From assembly GCA_045646845.1 (NCBI GenBank), contig JAZRLO010000045.1:13959-77958 (forward strand): a DNA stretch of 64,000 bases, read 5' to 3'. Source of the DNA: HGM04593 sp045646845 (lineage in GTDB: Bacteria; Bacteroidota; Bacteroidia; Bacteroidales; Bacteroidaceae). The first letter of the stretch is position 1, and each line of letters opens with the position of its first letter. The notes beneath the pieces are model-generated. The model did not search any database, had not been told where the DNA came from, and saw only the letters and a program-made list of their open reading frames with translations. A program made the translations under genes and the position numbers. This document shows, one piece after another, positions 8,652-16,313 of the stretch.

Positions 8652-8677
8652 ACCAACCTCCGCGTAATACGTTTGCT
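8624..8677 (+). terminator. Long terminator palindrome overlapping the dus fragment stop
   Basis: AGCAAACGTATTACGCGGAG (from 8624) is repeated in reverse complement up to 8677, with the stop codon in the loop region. The last codons of the dus fragment therefore form one arm of the hairpin. The intact dus gene at 3806-4735 has no such structure. Confidence 0.7.
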
Positions 8678-8718
8678 ATTTAATTATAAATTATATATTG
8701 AGGTAACATCGAATAAGA

Positions 8719-9129
8719 CTATTGTAATAATGCAATAACAAAGTATATTATGCTTATAACAGTAGATACCGCTGAAAGCCTTAACAAAATTATATAAAAA
8801 ACTTCCCAAAGATCCCATTTTTCATGACCATATATTTCATAAGAGCCCAGTTCAAGTTCTTTAGCTCTATAGCAATTCAATGGTATTAACGGAATGATGA
8901 AATAAAAGAATTGATACATTGATTTAGAGTCAGTCTCCTCCTCGTATCTTCCACCTCCAAACAAAGAGACTCCAACAATAAAGTTGATAGAAAATAAGAC
9001 CGGGTTACATTCTTGGAAATTCAAGAATTTTGTTTCTCTGTATTCCTTGATGTATCTCGTACCAATAATAAAATATGTCACGCATAGTATAGCGAGAGAA
9101 ACAATCAGAATAATCAATGAATTCAGCAT
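8719..9129 (-). CDS. Small multi-pass membrane protein, unknown
   Basis: A 136-aa protein with hydrophobic segments at about residues 3-23, 45-58, 70-85 and 110-134, and a charged loop between them (YEEETDSKS and ELELGSYEIYGHEKWD). I do not recognise the family. It lies alone between the dus fragment and the decayed HD-domain gene, in the region affected by the duplication. No clear -7 box is seen, so expression is uncertain. Confidence 0.55.
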   Translation of the reverse strand: MLNSLIILIVSLAILCVTYFIIGTRYIKEYRETKFLNFQECNPVLFSINFIVGVSLFGGGRYEEETDSKSMYQFFYFIIPLIPLNCYRAKELELGSYEIYGHEKWDLWEVFYIILLRLSAVSTVISIIYFVIALLQ

Positions 9130-9293
9130 AGGCTCAAGTTTTTATACGGTGTTTATTTTGTGTCAAATGACAGATATATAATATCTACAATATTAAGTAA
9201 AAAAATGAAATGCAAATATAAATTACCGTTAAAATATTTCCACTTGTAATAAAATATGCGTTTATAACGACACGAACCCGTCCATGTCAAGAG

Positions 9294-9574
9294 TTAGCAT
9301 GCCTTGCGTAGCTGCTCGAACTTTTCGTCAGTGAGCCCGGCCAGCAGTGACTCGCGCAGTTGGAGTATATTCTCTGCTGCACGTTTGCCGTGCTAAAGGT
9401 CTTCCCGGTTGTCCACGCGCCATTGGTCGTGCAGATAAGCGAAAAGACGCACGACTGTCTGGTTTACTCCCTTGGTTGCCAATGCGGCATTCCGTGACAT
9501 TTGTCGAGAACCCAGCCGTTAATGGCAGATTGTTTCACTCTGTCTATCATTGTGTTTTCAATGGGTTGTTTCAT
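9294..9574 (-). pseudogene. Decayed HD-domain phosphohydrolase-like gene
   Basis: On the minus strand an ATG at 9574 overlaps the patatin stop (ATGA), then reads MIDRVKQSAINGWVLDKCHG and HWQPRE before a stop. In the next frame it continues RNAALATKGVNQTVVRLFAY, LHDQWRVDNREDL, an internal TAG, then HGKRAAENILQLRESLLAG up to a TAA at 9294. The HGxxHW, LHD and HG-RA blocks in this order suggest an HD-domain hydrolase family protein. One frameshift, one nonsense codon and loss of the 3' part make it inactive. The ATGA overlap shows it was once coupled to the patatin gene. Confidence 0.7.
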
Positions 9575-10425
9575 TCTTTAGCGAACTCAATCTGTGCGGC
9601 GAGGTCATATCCCTCCTGGTACAGCGCAAGCAGTTTGTTAATGTCGCGTTCAATGCGAGCCACCTCAACCGGCTTCACAGGGCGCAGAACCTCTACCCTG
9701 CCTTCGCTCTCCATGGTTTCAACAAGCTCCATCTGGCGGTTATACATTGCATTGCGGTCACGTATGGCGTCCTTTACCTTGGGGTATTTGCGGTAGAAGA
9801 AGAACGGTACTTTTGTAGCCTTCTGTGGCTTGCGGTAGCCATAGTTGCGTGTGAGCACTACAAGGTTGTTGTCATATCCCTGTGACATAGCGCGTTCAAG
9901 AGGTATGGAATCGGAAATGCCGCCGTCGAGCATGGGCTCGCCGTCAACGTATGCAATGGGGCACACGAATGGCAGGCTGCTCGATGCCTTTACAATCTCA
10001 ATCACGCGCTTGGGATTGTGCTTCTCCTCAAAGTAGCATGCCTTGCCGGTGATGCAGCTTGTGGTTACCATCTCGTAACGTTCGGGGCTGCCGGCCAGCT
10101 TGTCATAGTCATATGGGCTTATCTCCTCGGGGAACTTGTGGAACAGCAGGTCAAAATCCATTATGTTGCCTTTGGTGAGCAGGTATTTCATGCCAATGTA
10201 GTTGTACTCTTTTAGCAGGTCAATGTCGGCATACTTTGCGCGTCCGCGCTGGTGCGACATATATGAAAGGCCATTGCAGGCACCGGCGCTCACACCTATT
10301 ACATAAGGGAATCGTATGCCACGGTCCATAAAGTTGTCGAGCACTCCAATGGTGAATATCCCACGCATTCCACCACCCTCGAGCACAAGACCGGTTCTGT
10401 TATCTATTTTAAATGTACGTTTCAT
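9571..10425 (-). CDS. Patatin-like phospholipase
   Basis: A 284-aa cytosolic acyl hydrolase with the full patatin signature: GLVLEGGGMRGIF (oxyanion glycine motif), GVSAG with the nucleophile at Ser46, and DGGISDSIP with the catalytic Asp. The family hydrolyses acyl esters of phospholipids. The start at 10425 is preferred over 10527 because the family begins just before LVLEGGG. A TAATTTTG box (10431-10438) lies only six bases upstream, so the message may be nearly leaderless. Its stop overlaps the start of the decayed HD-domain gene. Its 3' third is duplicated at 7993-8310. Confidence 0.88.
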   Translation of the reverse strand: MKRTFKIDNRTGLVLEGGGMRGIFTIGVLDNFMDRGIRFPYVIGVSAGACNGLSYMSHQRGRAKYADIDLLKEYNYIGMKYLLTKGNIMDFDLLFHKFPEEISPYDYDKLAGSPERYEMVTTSCITGKACYFEEKHNPKRVIEIVKASSSLPFVCPIAYVDGEPMLDGGISDSIPLERAMSQGYDNNLVVLTRNYGYRKPQKATKVPFFFYRKYPKVKDAIRDRNAMYNRQMELVETMESEGRVEVLRPVKPVEVARIERDINKLLALYQEGYDLAAQIEFAKE

Positions 10426-10502
10426 AATGCCAAAATTACACAAAAGCTTCAAAAAAAAGTTTGTGGAGGCAGATATTTTTTGCGGCATATCATTCAAAAT
10501 AT

Positions 10503-10510
10503 TATATTCG
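10503..10510 (+). promoter_or_regulatory. -7 box TATATTCG for the thioredoxin lipoprotein
   Basis: It is a TAnnTTcG variant of the Bacteroidota -7 box, 32 bases before the ATG at 10542. Confidence 0.45.
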
Positions 10511-10541
10511 CAGTTGATAATGAACAAAATATATTGATACT

Positions 10542-11129
10542 ATGAAAAAAACTATTGCTTTTGTAATGTTAGGATTTGCCCTCGCCGCGTGCGGTGGAGA
10601 CAGCAAACAAAAAGCGGCTGTCAAAGAAGAGGTACAGCCAGTGTTGGAAGAGAAACGCGATACCGTGGTGTATGAACACGAGTATATAGTAAAGGTGGGC
10701 GACATGGCTCCCGACTTCACCCTTGAGATGATTGACGGTAGTAAGTTCACCCTGTCGGAACAGCGTGGAAAGGTGGTGATGCTGCAGTTTACCGCCGGAT
10801 GGTGCGGAATATGCCGTAAGGAGATGCCACACATTGAAAGCGAGATATGGCAACCCAACAAAGACAACAAGAATTTTGTGCTCGTAGCCGTTGACCGCGA
10901 GGAGACCAAAGAAGAGATTCTTGCCTACATTGAAAAGGTTGGTACCACTTACCCTGTTGCCATGGATACTAATGCCGATGTCTTCGCAAGCTATGCTCTG
11001 CGCAATTCAGGCATTACGCGTAACGTTCTCATCGACCGCGACGGCCGCATCGTAATGCTCACCCGCAAGTTCGAACAGGAAGAGTTCGATGCCCTGGTGA
11101 AGAAGATTAATGCCATGTTGGCTGAATGA
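10542..11129 (+). CDS. TlpA/ResA-like thioredoxin-fold lipoprotein
   Basis: A 195-aa lipoprotein (lipobox LAAC, Cys17) with an acidic linker and a thioredoxin/AhpC-TSA fold from about residue 52. The redox motif is WCGIC (Cys88 and Cys91), followed by the expected KEMP turn. TRNVLIDRDGRIV carries a residue change at the usual cis-Pro site (T-R-N instead of T-P-T). Family members reduce disulfides or feed electrons to envelope proteins. It is divergent from patatin and has its own promoter. The partner is unknown. Confidence 0.85.
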   Translation: MKKTIAFVMLGFALAACGGDSKQKAAVKEEVQPVLEEKRDTVVYEHEYIVKVGDMAPDFTLEMIDGSKFTLSEQRGKVVMLQFTAGWCGICRKEMPHIESEIWQPNKDNKNFVLVAVDREETKEEILAYIEKVGTTYPVAMDTNADVFASYALRNSGITRNVLIDRDGRIVMLTRKFEQEEFDALVKKINAMLAE

Positions 11130-11175
11130 AAAATGACAGTCAGCATGTGAGATATCCAATGTTCTCGATGTTTTG

Positions 11176-11230
11176 AACTCCCTCCGAGGCTTTGCCTCTC
11201 GTCCCTCTTTGCAAAGAGGGACAGTTTTTT
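11176..11230 (+). repeat. Short intergenic CTCCCTCCG...GGACAGTTTTTT element
   Basis: It begins AACTCCCTCCG and ends GAGGGACAGTTTTTT, with a perfect CCCTCTTTGCAAAGAGGG palindrome at 11203-11220. A longer relative with the same ends is at 43517-43702. It could terminate the thioredoxin transcript. Confidence 0.55.
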
Positions 11231-11273
11231 GCGGCACATCAGGAATAACCGATTATCGAAAAGATGGCAAATT

Positions 11274-11316
11274 ACATACAAAATCAGCACCGCATTGCGG
11301 TGCTGATTTTGTATGT
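11274..11316. terminator. Bidirectional terminator between tlpA-like gene and galE
   Basis: Perfect 21-base arms (11274-11294 and 11296-11316) around a single T lie 17 bases from the galE stop. Confidence 0.85.
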
Positions 11317-11332
11317 ATATATGAGGATTTGA

Positions 11333-12349
11333 TTACTCCTCGAAGCCGTTGGGATTGTTCTTCTGCCAGTTCCAGCTGTCGCGGCACATCTCCTCAATGC
11401 CGAACTGAGCCTTCCAGCCAAGTTCTGCCTCTGCCTTTGCAGGGTTACAGTAGCAAGTAGCGATGTCACCCGGACGGCGTGGCTTGATAGCGTAAGGAAC
11501 GGGAACACCGTTAGCCTTCTCGAATGCCTTAACAACGTCGAGCACTGAATAACCGTGACCTGTACCGATGTTGTAGATTGCGATACCCTTGTTAGCAACG
11601 ATAGCCTTCAAAGCAGCAACGTGAGCACGTGCAAGGTCAACTACGTGGATGTAGTCGCGTACACCTGTACCGTCGTGTGTGTCATAGTCGTCACCGAATA
11701 CACCAAGCTCGGCACGCTTGCCAACTGCAGTCTGTGTGATGTAAGGCATAAGGTTGTTGGGGATACCGTTGGGGTTCTCACCGATTGTACCGCTCTTGTG
11801 GGCACCGATTGGGTTGAAGTAACGCAACAGAACAATATTCCACTCGTTGTCGGCCTTCTGGATATCCATCAAAACCTCCTCGAGCATAGACTTTGTCTGG
11901 CCATAAGGATTGGTGCAGTGTCCTTTGGGGCACTCCTCTGTGATGGGGATGATGGCGGGGTCACCATAAACTGTAGCACTTGAAGAGAAAATCATGTTCT
12001 TGCAACCGTTCTTGCGCATAACATCGGCAAGCACGAATGTACCGTTCATGTTGTTCTCATAGTACTCAAGAGGCTTTGCGCAGCTCTCTCCTACAGCCTT
12101 CAAACCAGCGAAGTGGATACAAGCGTCGAATTTATGCTCATCGAACACCTTCTGCAAACCCTCGCGGTCGCGGATGTCAACCTTATAGAAGGGAACATCC
12201 TTGCCAATAATCTTGGCAACACGCTTTAACGAGATGGGAGACGAGTTGTCAAGGTTGTCAACTACAACAGCCTCGTGGCCTGCCTCTGTGAGCTCAATCA
12301 AGGTGTGGCTTCCGATGAAACCTGCACCACCTGTCAAAAGAATCTTCAT
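11333..12349 (-). CDS. galE: UDP-glucose 4-epimerase
   Basis: A 338-aa short-chain dehydrogenase/reductase that interconverts UDP-glucose and UDP-galactose in the Leloir pathway and in polysaccharide precursor supply. It has the NAD-binding GGAGFIGS at the N-terminus, VVVDNLDNSS at strand 2, FSSSATVYG carrying the catalytic Ser region, and YGQTK with the Tyr/Lys pair. NPIGAHKSG and RDYIHVVDLA are typical of GalE. The length is normal. It is a single gene with a -7 box at 12423-12430 and a strong terminator. Confidence 0.95.
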   Translation of the reverse strand: MKILLTGGAGFIGSHTLIELTEAGHEAVVVDNLDNSSPISLKRVAKIIGKDVPFYKVDIRDREGLQKVFDEHKFDACIHFAGLKAVGESCAKPLEYYENNMNGTFVLADVMRKNGCKNMIFSSSATVYGDPAIIPITEECPKGHCTNPYGQTKSMLEEVLMDIQKADNEWNIVLLRYFNPIGAHKSGTIGENPNGIPNNLMPYITQTAVGKRAELGVFGDDYDTHDGTGVRDYIHVVDLARAHVAALKAIVANKGIAIYNIGTGHGYSVLDVVKAFEKANGVPVPYAIKPRRPGDIATCYCNPAKAEAELGWKAQFGIEEMCRDSWNWQKNNPNGFEE

Positions 12350-12422
12350 TTTAGTAAACTGTTATAATGTTAGTTAAGTTACCACATTTGTGCAATATCC
12401 CATTTTGGGGAATAAATTATCG

Positions 12423-12430
12423 CAAATTTA
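12423..12430 (-). promoter_or_regulatory. -7 box TAAATTTG upstream of galE
   Basis: On the minus strand this reads TAAATTTG, 73 bases before the galE ATG. Confidence 0.5.
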
Positions 12431-12493
12431 ATACATTTTATCCAACAGCAAAATTATTTGCGGAATTTATTGGAGCAGGCACATTTTTCACCT

Positions 12494-13933
12494 TCAGCAC
12501 CACTCTACCAGTTCACGTGGCAATGAAATCCTCTTGGGCTCGCCACGTTTGCCATAAATATAGTAGTTGCTTGCAAGCGCATTCTCAAATTTGAGTGTAA
12601 AGGCAGCTTTAATTCTTGAACAGTGTTCGTTTATGGCATTGCTGAACGGGTCGGTAACACGTGCCACTGTTGCCTTCACATTCTCCTCATCGTCGCTCTC
12701 TATCATATCCCAGTAAAGGGCAGTGAGTTCATTGCGGTAGTCGGGCAGTTCCTTGAACATAATACCTTCGTCATATCTTAGGAATAACAGATAAATAGCC
12801 TTGGTCATAGGTGCCATTTCAATAACCATATTGTTGTAATCGGGCAACGTAATATTGTATTCATCGTCGATATGTATGCGGCTGAGCAAGTTCTTTTCAC
12901 CTGCTATACTGCGTATTACAAGACTGCCGATACCAAGTTTATGCAGTTGCTTTATACCTTCATAAATCTTGTTTGTTGCCTCGATATAAGCATCGGAAGT
13001 CATCACTTCGTTGAACAGAGCGTCGGCTCCAATATTCTTTACATTGGTTTCCCATTGAACCTTTATTGGCAATGTTGCAGGTATTGATTCAAACTCAACC
13101 TCGTCCTCCATGCAACCGCCGGCAAACTCTGCTTCGTTATCATCGGAACATAATTGATAGGCTGCCCACTCCTTAAATGTACCGAGAAAGGAACCGAACT
13201 TGTTCGAACCCTTTTGGGCCTTGCACTTCTCTTCGGTTTGTGATTCAGTAAAATCAAATTTTCTTCTGAAACGGATTCCGCTATCTTCCTCATCTTTCGG
13301 GCGTATTATGCGGAACATTGTTTGGCCGGTTTCCTCCTCTTCCTCGTCTGCGGTAGCCGGCTCGTCGCACTGCCCGGAGAGAATGCCGGAGTCGTCATCA
13401 GTGTCTTCTTTCACATCGGGTGAAAAGGGCGTTTCAAAACATTCCTGTTGGAATTCATAATCCAATGACAAGGAACATTCTTCGTTATTGCTTGACTGTG
13501 GGAGTGCATAGATGAAATCGTAAATCTCTTCATACAACAACAATGCGTCCGTGTAGTTTTCAAACTCCCACATTTCAAAAACAGGCTCACCACCCTCGTT
13601 GCTGCAACGCAACAGGAAAGGATTGTAGGGCAACCCCTCCATTCCACCTAACAGCATCTCAAAAACATCGGCCGTGGCAAATGCCGTGGTACGTTCTCCT
13701 GTAGGAACAATGTAATCGAGGTACTCCTGCCCCGATATCTCCTCGGCCAATTTTGGCAGATATACCAACTCCATACCGTTACTGTTGAAATCGTTCTTTA
13801 GTATTTCGTGCGCCTCGGACATAAGCAGGTTGGCTTCGTGGTTGTATTCCCTCTCCATGTATATGTACTGCTTCTCCCCAATTCCGTAATCAATAGCAAT
13901 ACTGTTCTTGGCTGTTATTTTTGTGTATTTCAT
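12494..13933 (-). CDS. Unrecognised 479-aa acidic protein
   Basis: I do not recognise a named family. The protein has an N-terminal alpha/beta part (1-150), a very acidic low-complexity linker (about 175-225, with DEEEEE), and a well-structured C-terminal part (about 290-479) with IHIDDEYNITLPDYNN, AIYLLFLRYDEGI and GEPKRISLPRELVEWC. The last part looks like a discrete conserved domain. There is no signal peptide or membrane segment. It is divergently transcribed from the vWA gene, and each has its own -7 box in the 180-bp spacer, so they may be functionally linked. Confidence 0.75.
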   Translation of the reverse strand: MKYTKITAKNSIAIDYGIGEKQYIYMEREYNHEANLLMSEAHEILKNDFNSNGMELVYLPKLAEEISGQEYLDYIVPTGERTTAFATADVFEMLLGGMEGLPYNPFLLRCSNEGGEPVFEMWEFENYTDALLLYEEIYDFIYALPQSSNNEECSLSLDYEFQQECFETPFSPDVKEDTDDDSGILSGQCDEPATADEEEEETGQTMFRIIRPKDEEDSGIRFRRKFDFTESQTEEKCKAQKGSNKFGSFLGTFKEWAAYQLCSDDNEAEFAGGCMEDEVEFESIPATLPIKVQWETNVKNIGADALFNEVMTSDAYIEATNKIYEGIKQLHKLGIGSLVIRSIAGEKNLLSRIHIDDEYNITLPDYNNMVIEMAPMTKAIYLLFLRYDEGIMFKELPDYRNELTALYWDMIESDDEENVKATVARVTDPFSNAINEHCSRIKAAFTLKFENALASNYYIYGKRGEPKRISLPRELVEWC

Positions 13934-13966
13934 TCTGTGTAAGTGTTGTGTCTGTTACCTTGAACG

Positions 13967-13974
13967 CAAATATA
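13967..13974 (-). promoter_or_regulatory. -7 box TATATTTG for the 479-aa gene
   Basis: It matches TAnnTTTG on the minus strand, 33 bases before the ATG at 13933. Confidence 0.6.
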
Positions 13975-14067
13975 CCTTTCTCTCCCGATATTTCAAACCT
14001 CTTGCACAGCTTTTTTCGCTGCAAGCCTTGCAGAGCAAATAAATGCTTGGAATAAAATCCATATATC

Positions 14068-14075
14068 TAATTTTG
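14068..14075 (+). promoter_or_regulatory. -7 box TAATTTTG for the vWA gene
   Basis: It matches TAnnTTTG. Transcription would start near 14082, supporting translation from the ATG at 14114 rather than the one at 14084. Confidence 0.6.
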
Positions 14076-14113
14076 CTGTAGAGATGTTTAACCCAAATAC
14101 TAAATTCAACATT

Positions 14114-14755
14114 ATGAAAACAAAGATTTACAACCTTATTATCCTTGACGAGAGTGGTTCAATGCAAAGTATCAAAACTGCGGCACTCAACAGCGTTAAC
14201 GAGAGCCTGCAGAGCATACGTCATGCACAGATGAAATACGAGGATCAGGAGCACTATGTTACTTTCGTAACCTTTAACAACGATGTGAAAACCCTGTTCG
14301 AATGTGTAAGCATCGATATGATAAATGACCTCACCCCGCGTGACTATAACCCCGACTGCTGCACTGCGCTCTACGATGCCATGGGCATGTCGCTTGGCAA
14401 GCTGCGCCGCACCGTTGCAAAGGATGACAAAGTACTTGTCACCATTGTAACCGATGGCTATGAGAACGCATCGCGTGAATACAGTGCCAAGGCAATAAAG
14501 GCTCTTGTCGAAGAGCTCAAGAGCCAAGGCTGGGTATTTGCCTACATGGGTGCCAACCAGGATGTAGAGGCCGTTGGTGCAAGCCTTGCAATAACCAACA
14601 CCTTGAGTTTTGCAGCAACCGATGAGGGAACACATGAGATGTCCTGTAAAATGAAAAAAGGCCGCTCACGCTTGTTCGACAGTATTGCCTTTTGCTGCTT
14701 TGATGCTTCGGCAGCAAATGAGTCGTTCTTTAAAGAGGAGGATGATGAACAATAA
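14114..14755 (+). CDS. von Willebrand factor A domain protein (TerY-like)
   Basis: A 213-aa cytosolic protein made almost entirely of one vWA domain. The MIDAS metal site is visible: DESGS near the N-terminus (ILDESGSMQSI), a conserved Thr in the CTALYDAMG region, and TDGYENAS. Small free-standing vWA proteins of this kind occur in tellurite-resistance-type (TerY) stress clusters, where they act as metal-dependent binding scaffolds. It diverges from the 479-aa protein and is followed after 7 bases by a 68-codon frame that begins with ATA. The partner is unknown. Confidence 0.85.
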   Translation: MKTKIYNLIILDESGSMQSIKTAALNSVNESLQSIRHAQMKYEDQEHYVTFVTFNNDVKTLFECVSIDMINDLTPRDYNPDCCTALYDAMGMSLGKLRRTVAKDDKVLVTIVTDGYENASREYSAKAIKALVEELKSQGWVFAYMGANQDVEAVGASLAITNTLSFAATDEGTHEMSCKMKKGRSRLFDSIAFCCFDASAANESFFKEEDDEQ

Positions 14756-14762
14756 GGAGTAA

Positions 14763-14969
14763 ATAAACAACTATAATTACTATCATTGCCACAAGGTCCA
14801 AGACATTCTCATTAATGTAATCAACGGGATTAATTCGGAGAGCATCGATGTAAAGATTGAGGGAGATGACTACCAGTTCAAGTTCAGGGGTATTCATGCA
14901 AGACATGTTGCACAACTGCATGAATTGGGAGTAAAGGAGAATGGCGAGTACTCCCCTATCCGCCTGTAG
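14763..14969 (+). CDS. 68-codon frame without ATG (ATA start or start-codon loss)
   Basis: Directly after the vWA stop and an AAGGAG sequence, an open frame runs from ATA (14763) to TAG (14967-14969), reading INNYNYYHCHKVQDILINVI at its start and VKIEGDDYQFKFRGIHARHV later. Composition and periodicity look like a real small protein. No ATG, GTG or TTG lies near the start. Either an ATG mutated to ATA (pseudogene), or ATA is used as a rare start with coupling to the vWA gene. I do not recognise the family. Confidence 0.45.
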   Translation: MNNYNYYHCHKVQDILINVINGINSESIDVKIEGDDYQFKFRGIHARHVAQLHELGVKENGEYSPIRL

Positions 14970-15117
14970 CCCGTGGCCCCGGCACTCTATTTATATTCGT
15001 GCCATTTGAAATATATGTGTGTAGGATACATTTTTAATCCACCACGCCATAATTATTGGGATAACAGAGACAGTTGCGATTCCATATTTTACTAAAATAG
15101 ATTTAAATAATATTTAA

Positions 15118-15351
15118 ATGAGCGACAAAGTAAGATTGAAAGACTCACCGGAAAGAATCTTCGATCTCCTAATAAGGTTATTGTGGAGTTTGAAAGCGAG
15201 CAAGACAACAATCAAAGCGGTGGTAGCACTTCTGCCGGAAGCACAACAGCGATGGAAACTGATGGAGTGGATATCAAAGCAGATGGAGACTCACAATCCC
15301 GTAGAGGGCGAGATACTGGAACAGGCTTTGAAAATGAGCAAGAAGAGATAA
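15118..15351 (+). CDS. 77-aa frame in a mobile-element-like remnant (copy 1)
   Basis: The reading frame starts SDKVRLKDSPERIFDLL and is closely related to the frame at 48069-48302 (15 differences in 77). The same DNA is also open in another frame (NERQSKIERLTGKNLRSPNK... to about 15389) that corresponds to the tail of the larger ORF at 47849-48487. In this copy that frame is broken by one missing base just upstream (KIDLNNI followed by a stop). I think the second frame is the ancestral one, from the C-terminus of a large mobile-element-type protein, and the 77-aa frame may be a by-product. Its stop is one base before kptA. Confidence 0.35.
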   Translation: MSDKVRLKDSPERIFDLLIRLLWSLKASKTTIKAVVALLPEAQQRWKLMEWISKQMETHNPVEGEILEQALKMSKKR

Positions 15352-15352
15352 A

Positions 15353-15868
15353 ATGCATAACAAAAGCCGTAAACTGGCCTATTTGCTGAGGCACGACAAG
15401 GAATATGATTTTGACGGGCGAGGTTGGCGCACTGTTGCCGTCCTTGTAGAGAATCATGGCTATACATTCGATGAACTTTGCCACATTGTAGAGAGTAACG
15501 ACAAACAACGGTTTGAATTCTCAGATAATATGTCAATGATTCGCGCAAGGCAAGGGCACTCCGTGCATGTAGATGTTGAACTTGAGGAAAAAGAACCTCC
15601 TGCAATATTGTATCATGGCACTGCGAAAAAGAATATTGAGAGTATTCTCAACAACGGCATATCTCCCGGCAAACGCTTACACGTTCACTTGTCGGCAGAA
15701 AAAGAGACGGCAATCAAAGTTGGCAAACGACATGGTGAGCCTGCTGTTCTTGCCATAGATACAAAACGGATGCGTGAAAATGGAATAAAGTTCTACCTGT
15801 CGAGAAATGGAGTTTGGCTCACTGAATTTATAGACAGCAAGTTCCTGAATATGCAAAACAACGGATAA
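15353..15868 (+). CDS. kptA: KptA/Tpt1-type RNA 2'-phosphotransferase
   Basis: A 171-aa protein matching the Tpt1/KptA family, which removes an internal RNA 2'-phosphate using NAD+ and yields ADP-ribose 1'',2''-cyclic phosphate. Family motifs appear in order: SRKLAYLLRHD (Arg-His), GRGWRTVAVLV, RFEFSDNMSMIRARQGHS, LYHGT, LHVHLSAEK and GVWLTEFI. The length is typical of a full enzyme. Bacterial substrates are poorly known. It sits behind the degraded large-protein tail and ahead of a strong terminator, which suggests arrival with mobile DNA. An AAGAAGAGA stretch may act as its ribosome binding site. Confidence 0.88.
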   Translation: MHNKSRKLAYLLRHDKEYDFDGRGWRTVAVLVENHGYTFDELCHIVESNDKQRFEFSDNMSMIRARQGHSVHVDVELEEKEPPAILYHGTAKKNIESILNNGISPGKRLHVHLSAEKETAIKVGKRHGEPAVLAIDTKRMRENGIKFYLSRNGVWLTEFIDSKFLNMQNNG

Positions 15869-15886
15869 TCATATTAGACATAACAA

Positions 15887-15919
15887 AACCCCGAAAGTTT
15901 TTTTCTAACTTTCGGGGTT
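15887..15919. terminator. Terminator after kptA
   Basis: AACCCCGAAAGTT (15887-15899) pairs perfectly with AACTTTCGGGGTT (15907-15919) around a T-rich loop. It lies between convergent genes. Confidence 0.8.
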
Positions 15920-15962
15920 CAGGTTAAAGGGTACAATCCTTTTTCGTTTATATGCCGTGCGT

Positions 15963-16313
15963 TCAATCTATATCGGCTGCAAGTATCTTCCATATAGAGT
16001 AGATATTGCAGACAACAAGAATAGTAACGGATATGACAATTATTGGAGTTCCAGCCTTGAATATGGTGGAGAGCACTGAAATGATAAGCATAATGGTGAA
16101 CATGATGCTGCTGACGGCCTTTATGTTCGTGGCAGCTCTGCCGTTGGGAGTGCTTACGGACATTATTGGAAGCAAGGTTGCGACAAAGCCGATGAAAGTA
16201 CCTATAGTAAGTACCATGCAGGCATCGTATCCTTCGTTAAGCGTATATGTCAGGTAGCTGAAGGCTGCTGACAATACGACAGACAATATTGCGGGGAATG
16301 CCGAGATTTTCAT
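15963..16313 (-). CDS. Four-helix membrane protein, last gene of the SPFH operon
   Basis: A 116-aa integral membrane protein with hydrophobic helices at about residues 4-24, 32-52, 66-84 and 88-110 and short polar turns (VSTPNGRAATNIK). It has no enzymatic motif. It overlaps the stop of the upstream GYF gene by 4 bases (ATGA), so it is translationally coupled. It is probably the membrane component of the SPFH operon. The family is unknown. Confidence 0.7.
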   Translation of the reverse strand: MKISAFPAILSVVLSAAFSYLTYTLNEGYDACMVLTIGTFIGFVATLLPIMSVSTPNGRAATNIKAVSSIMFTIMLIISVLSTIFKAGTPIIVISVTILVVCNIYSIWKILAADID

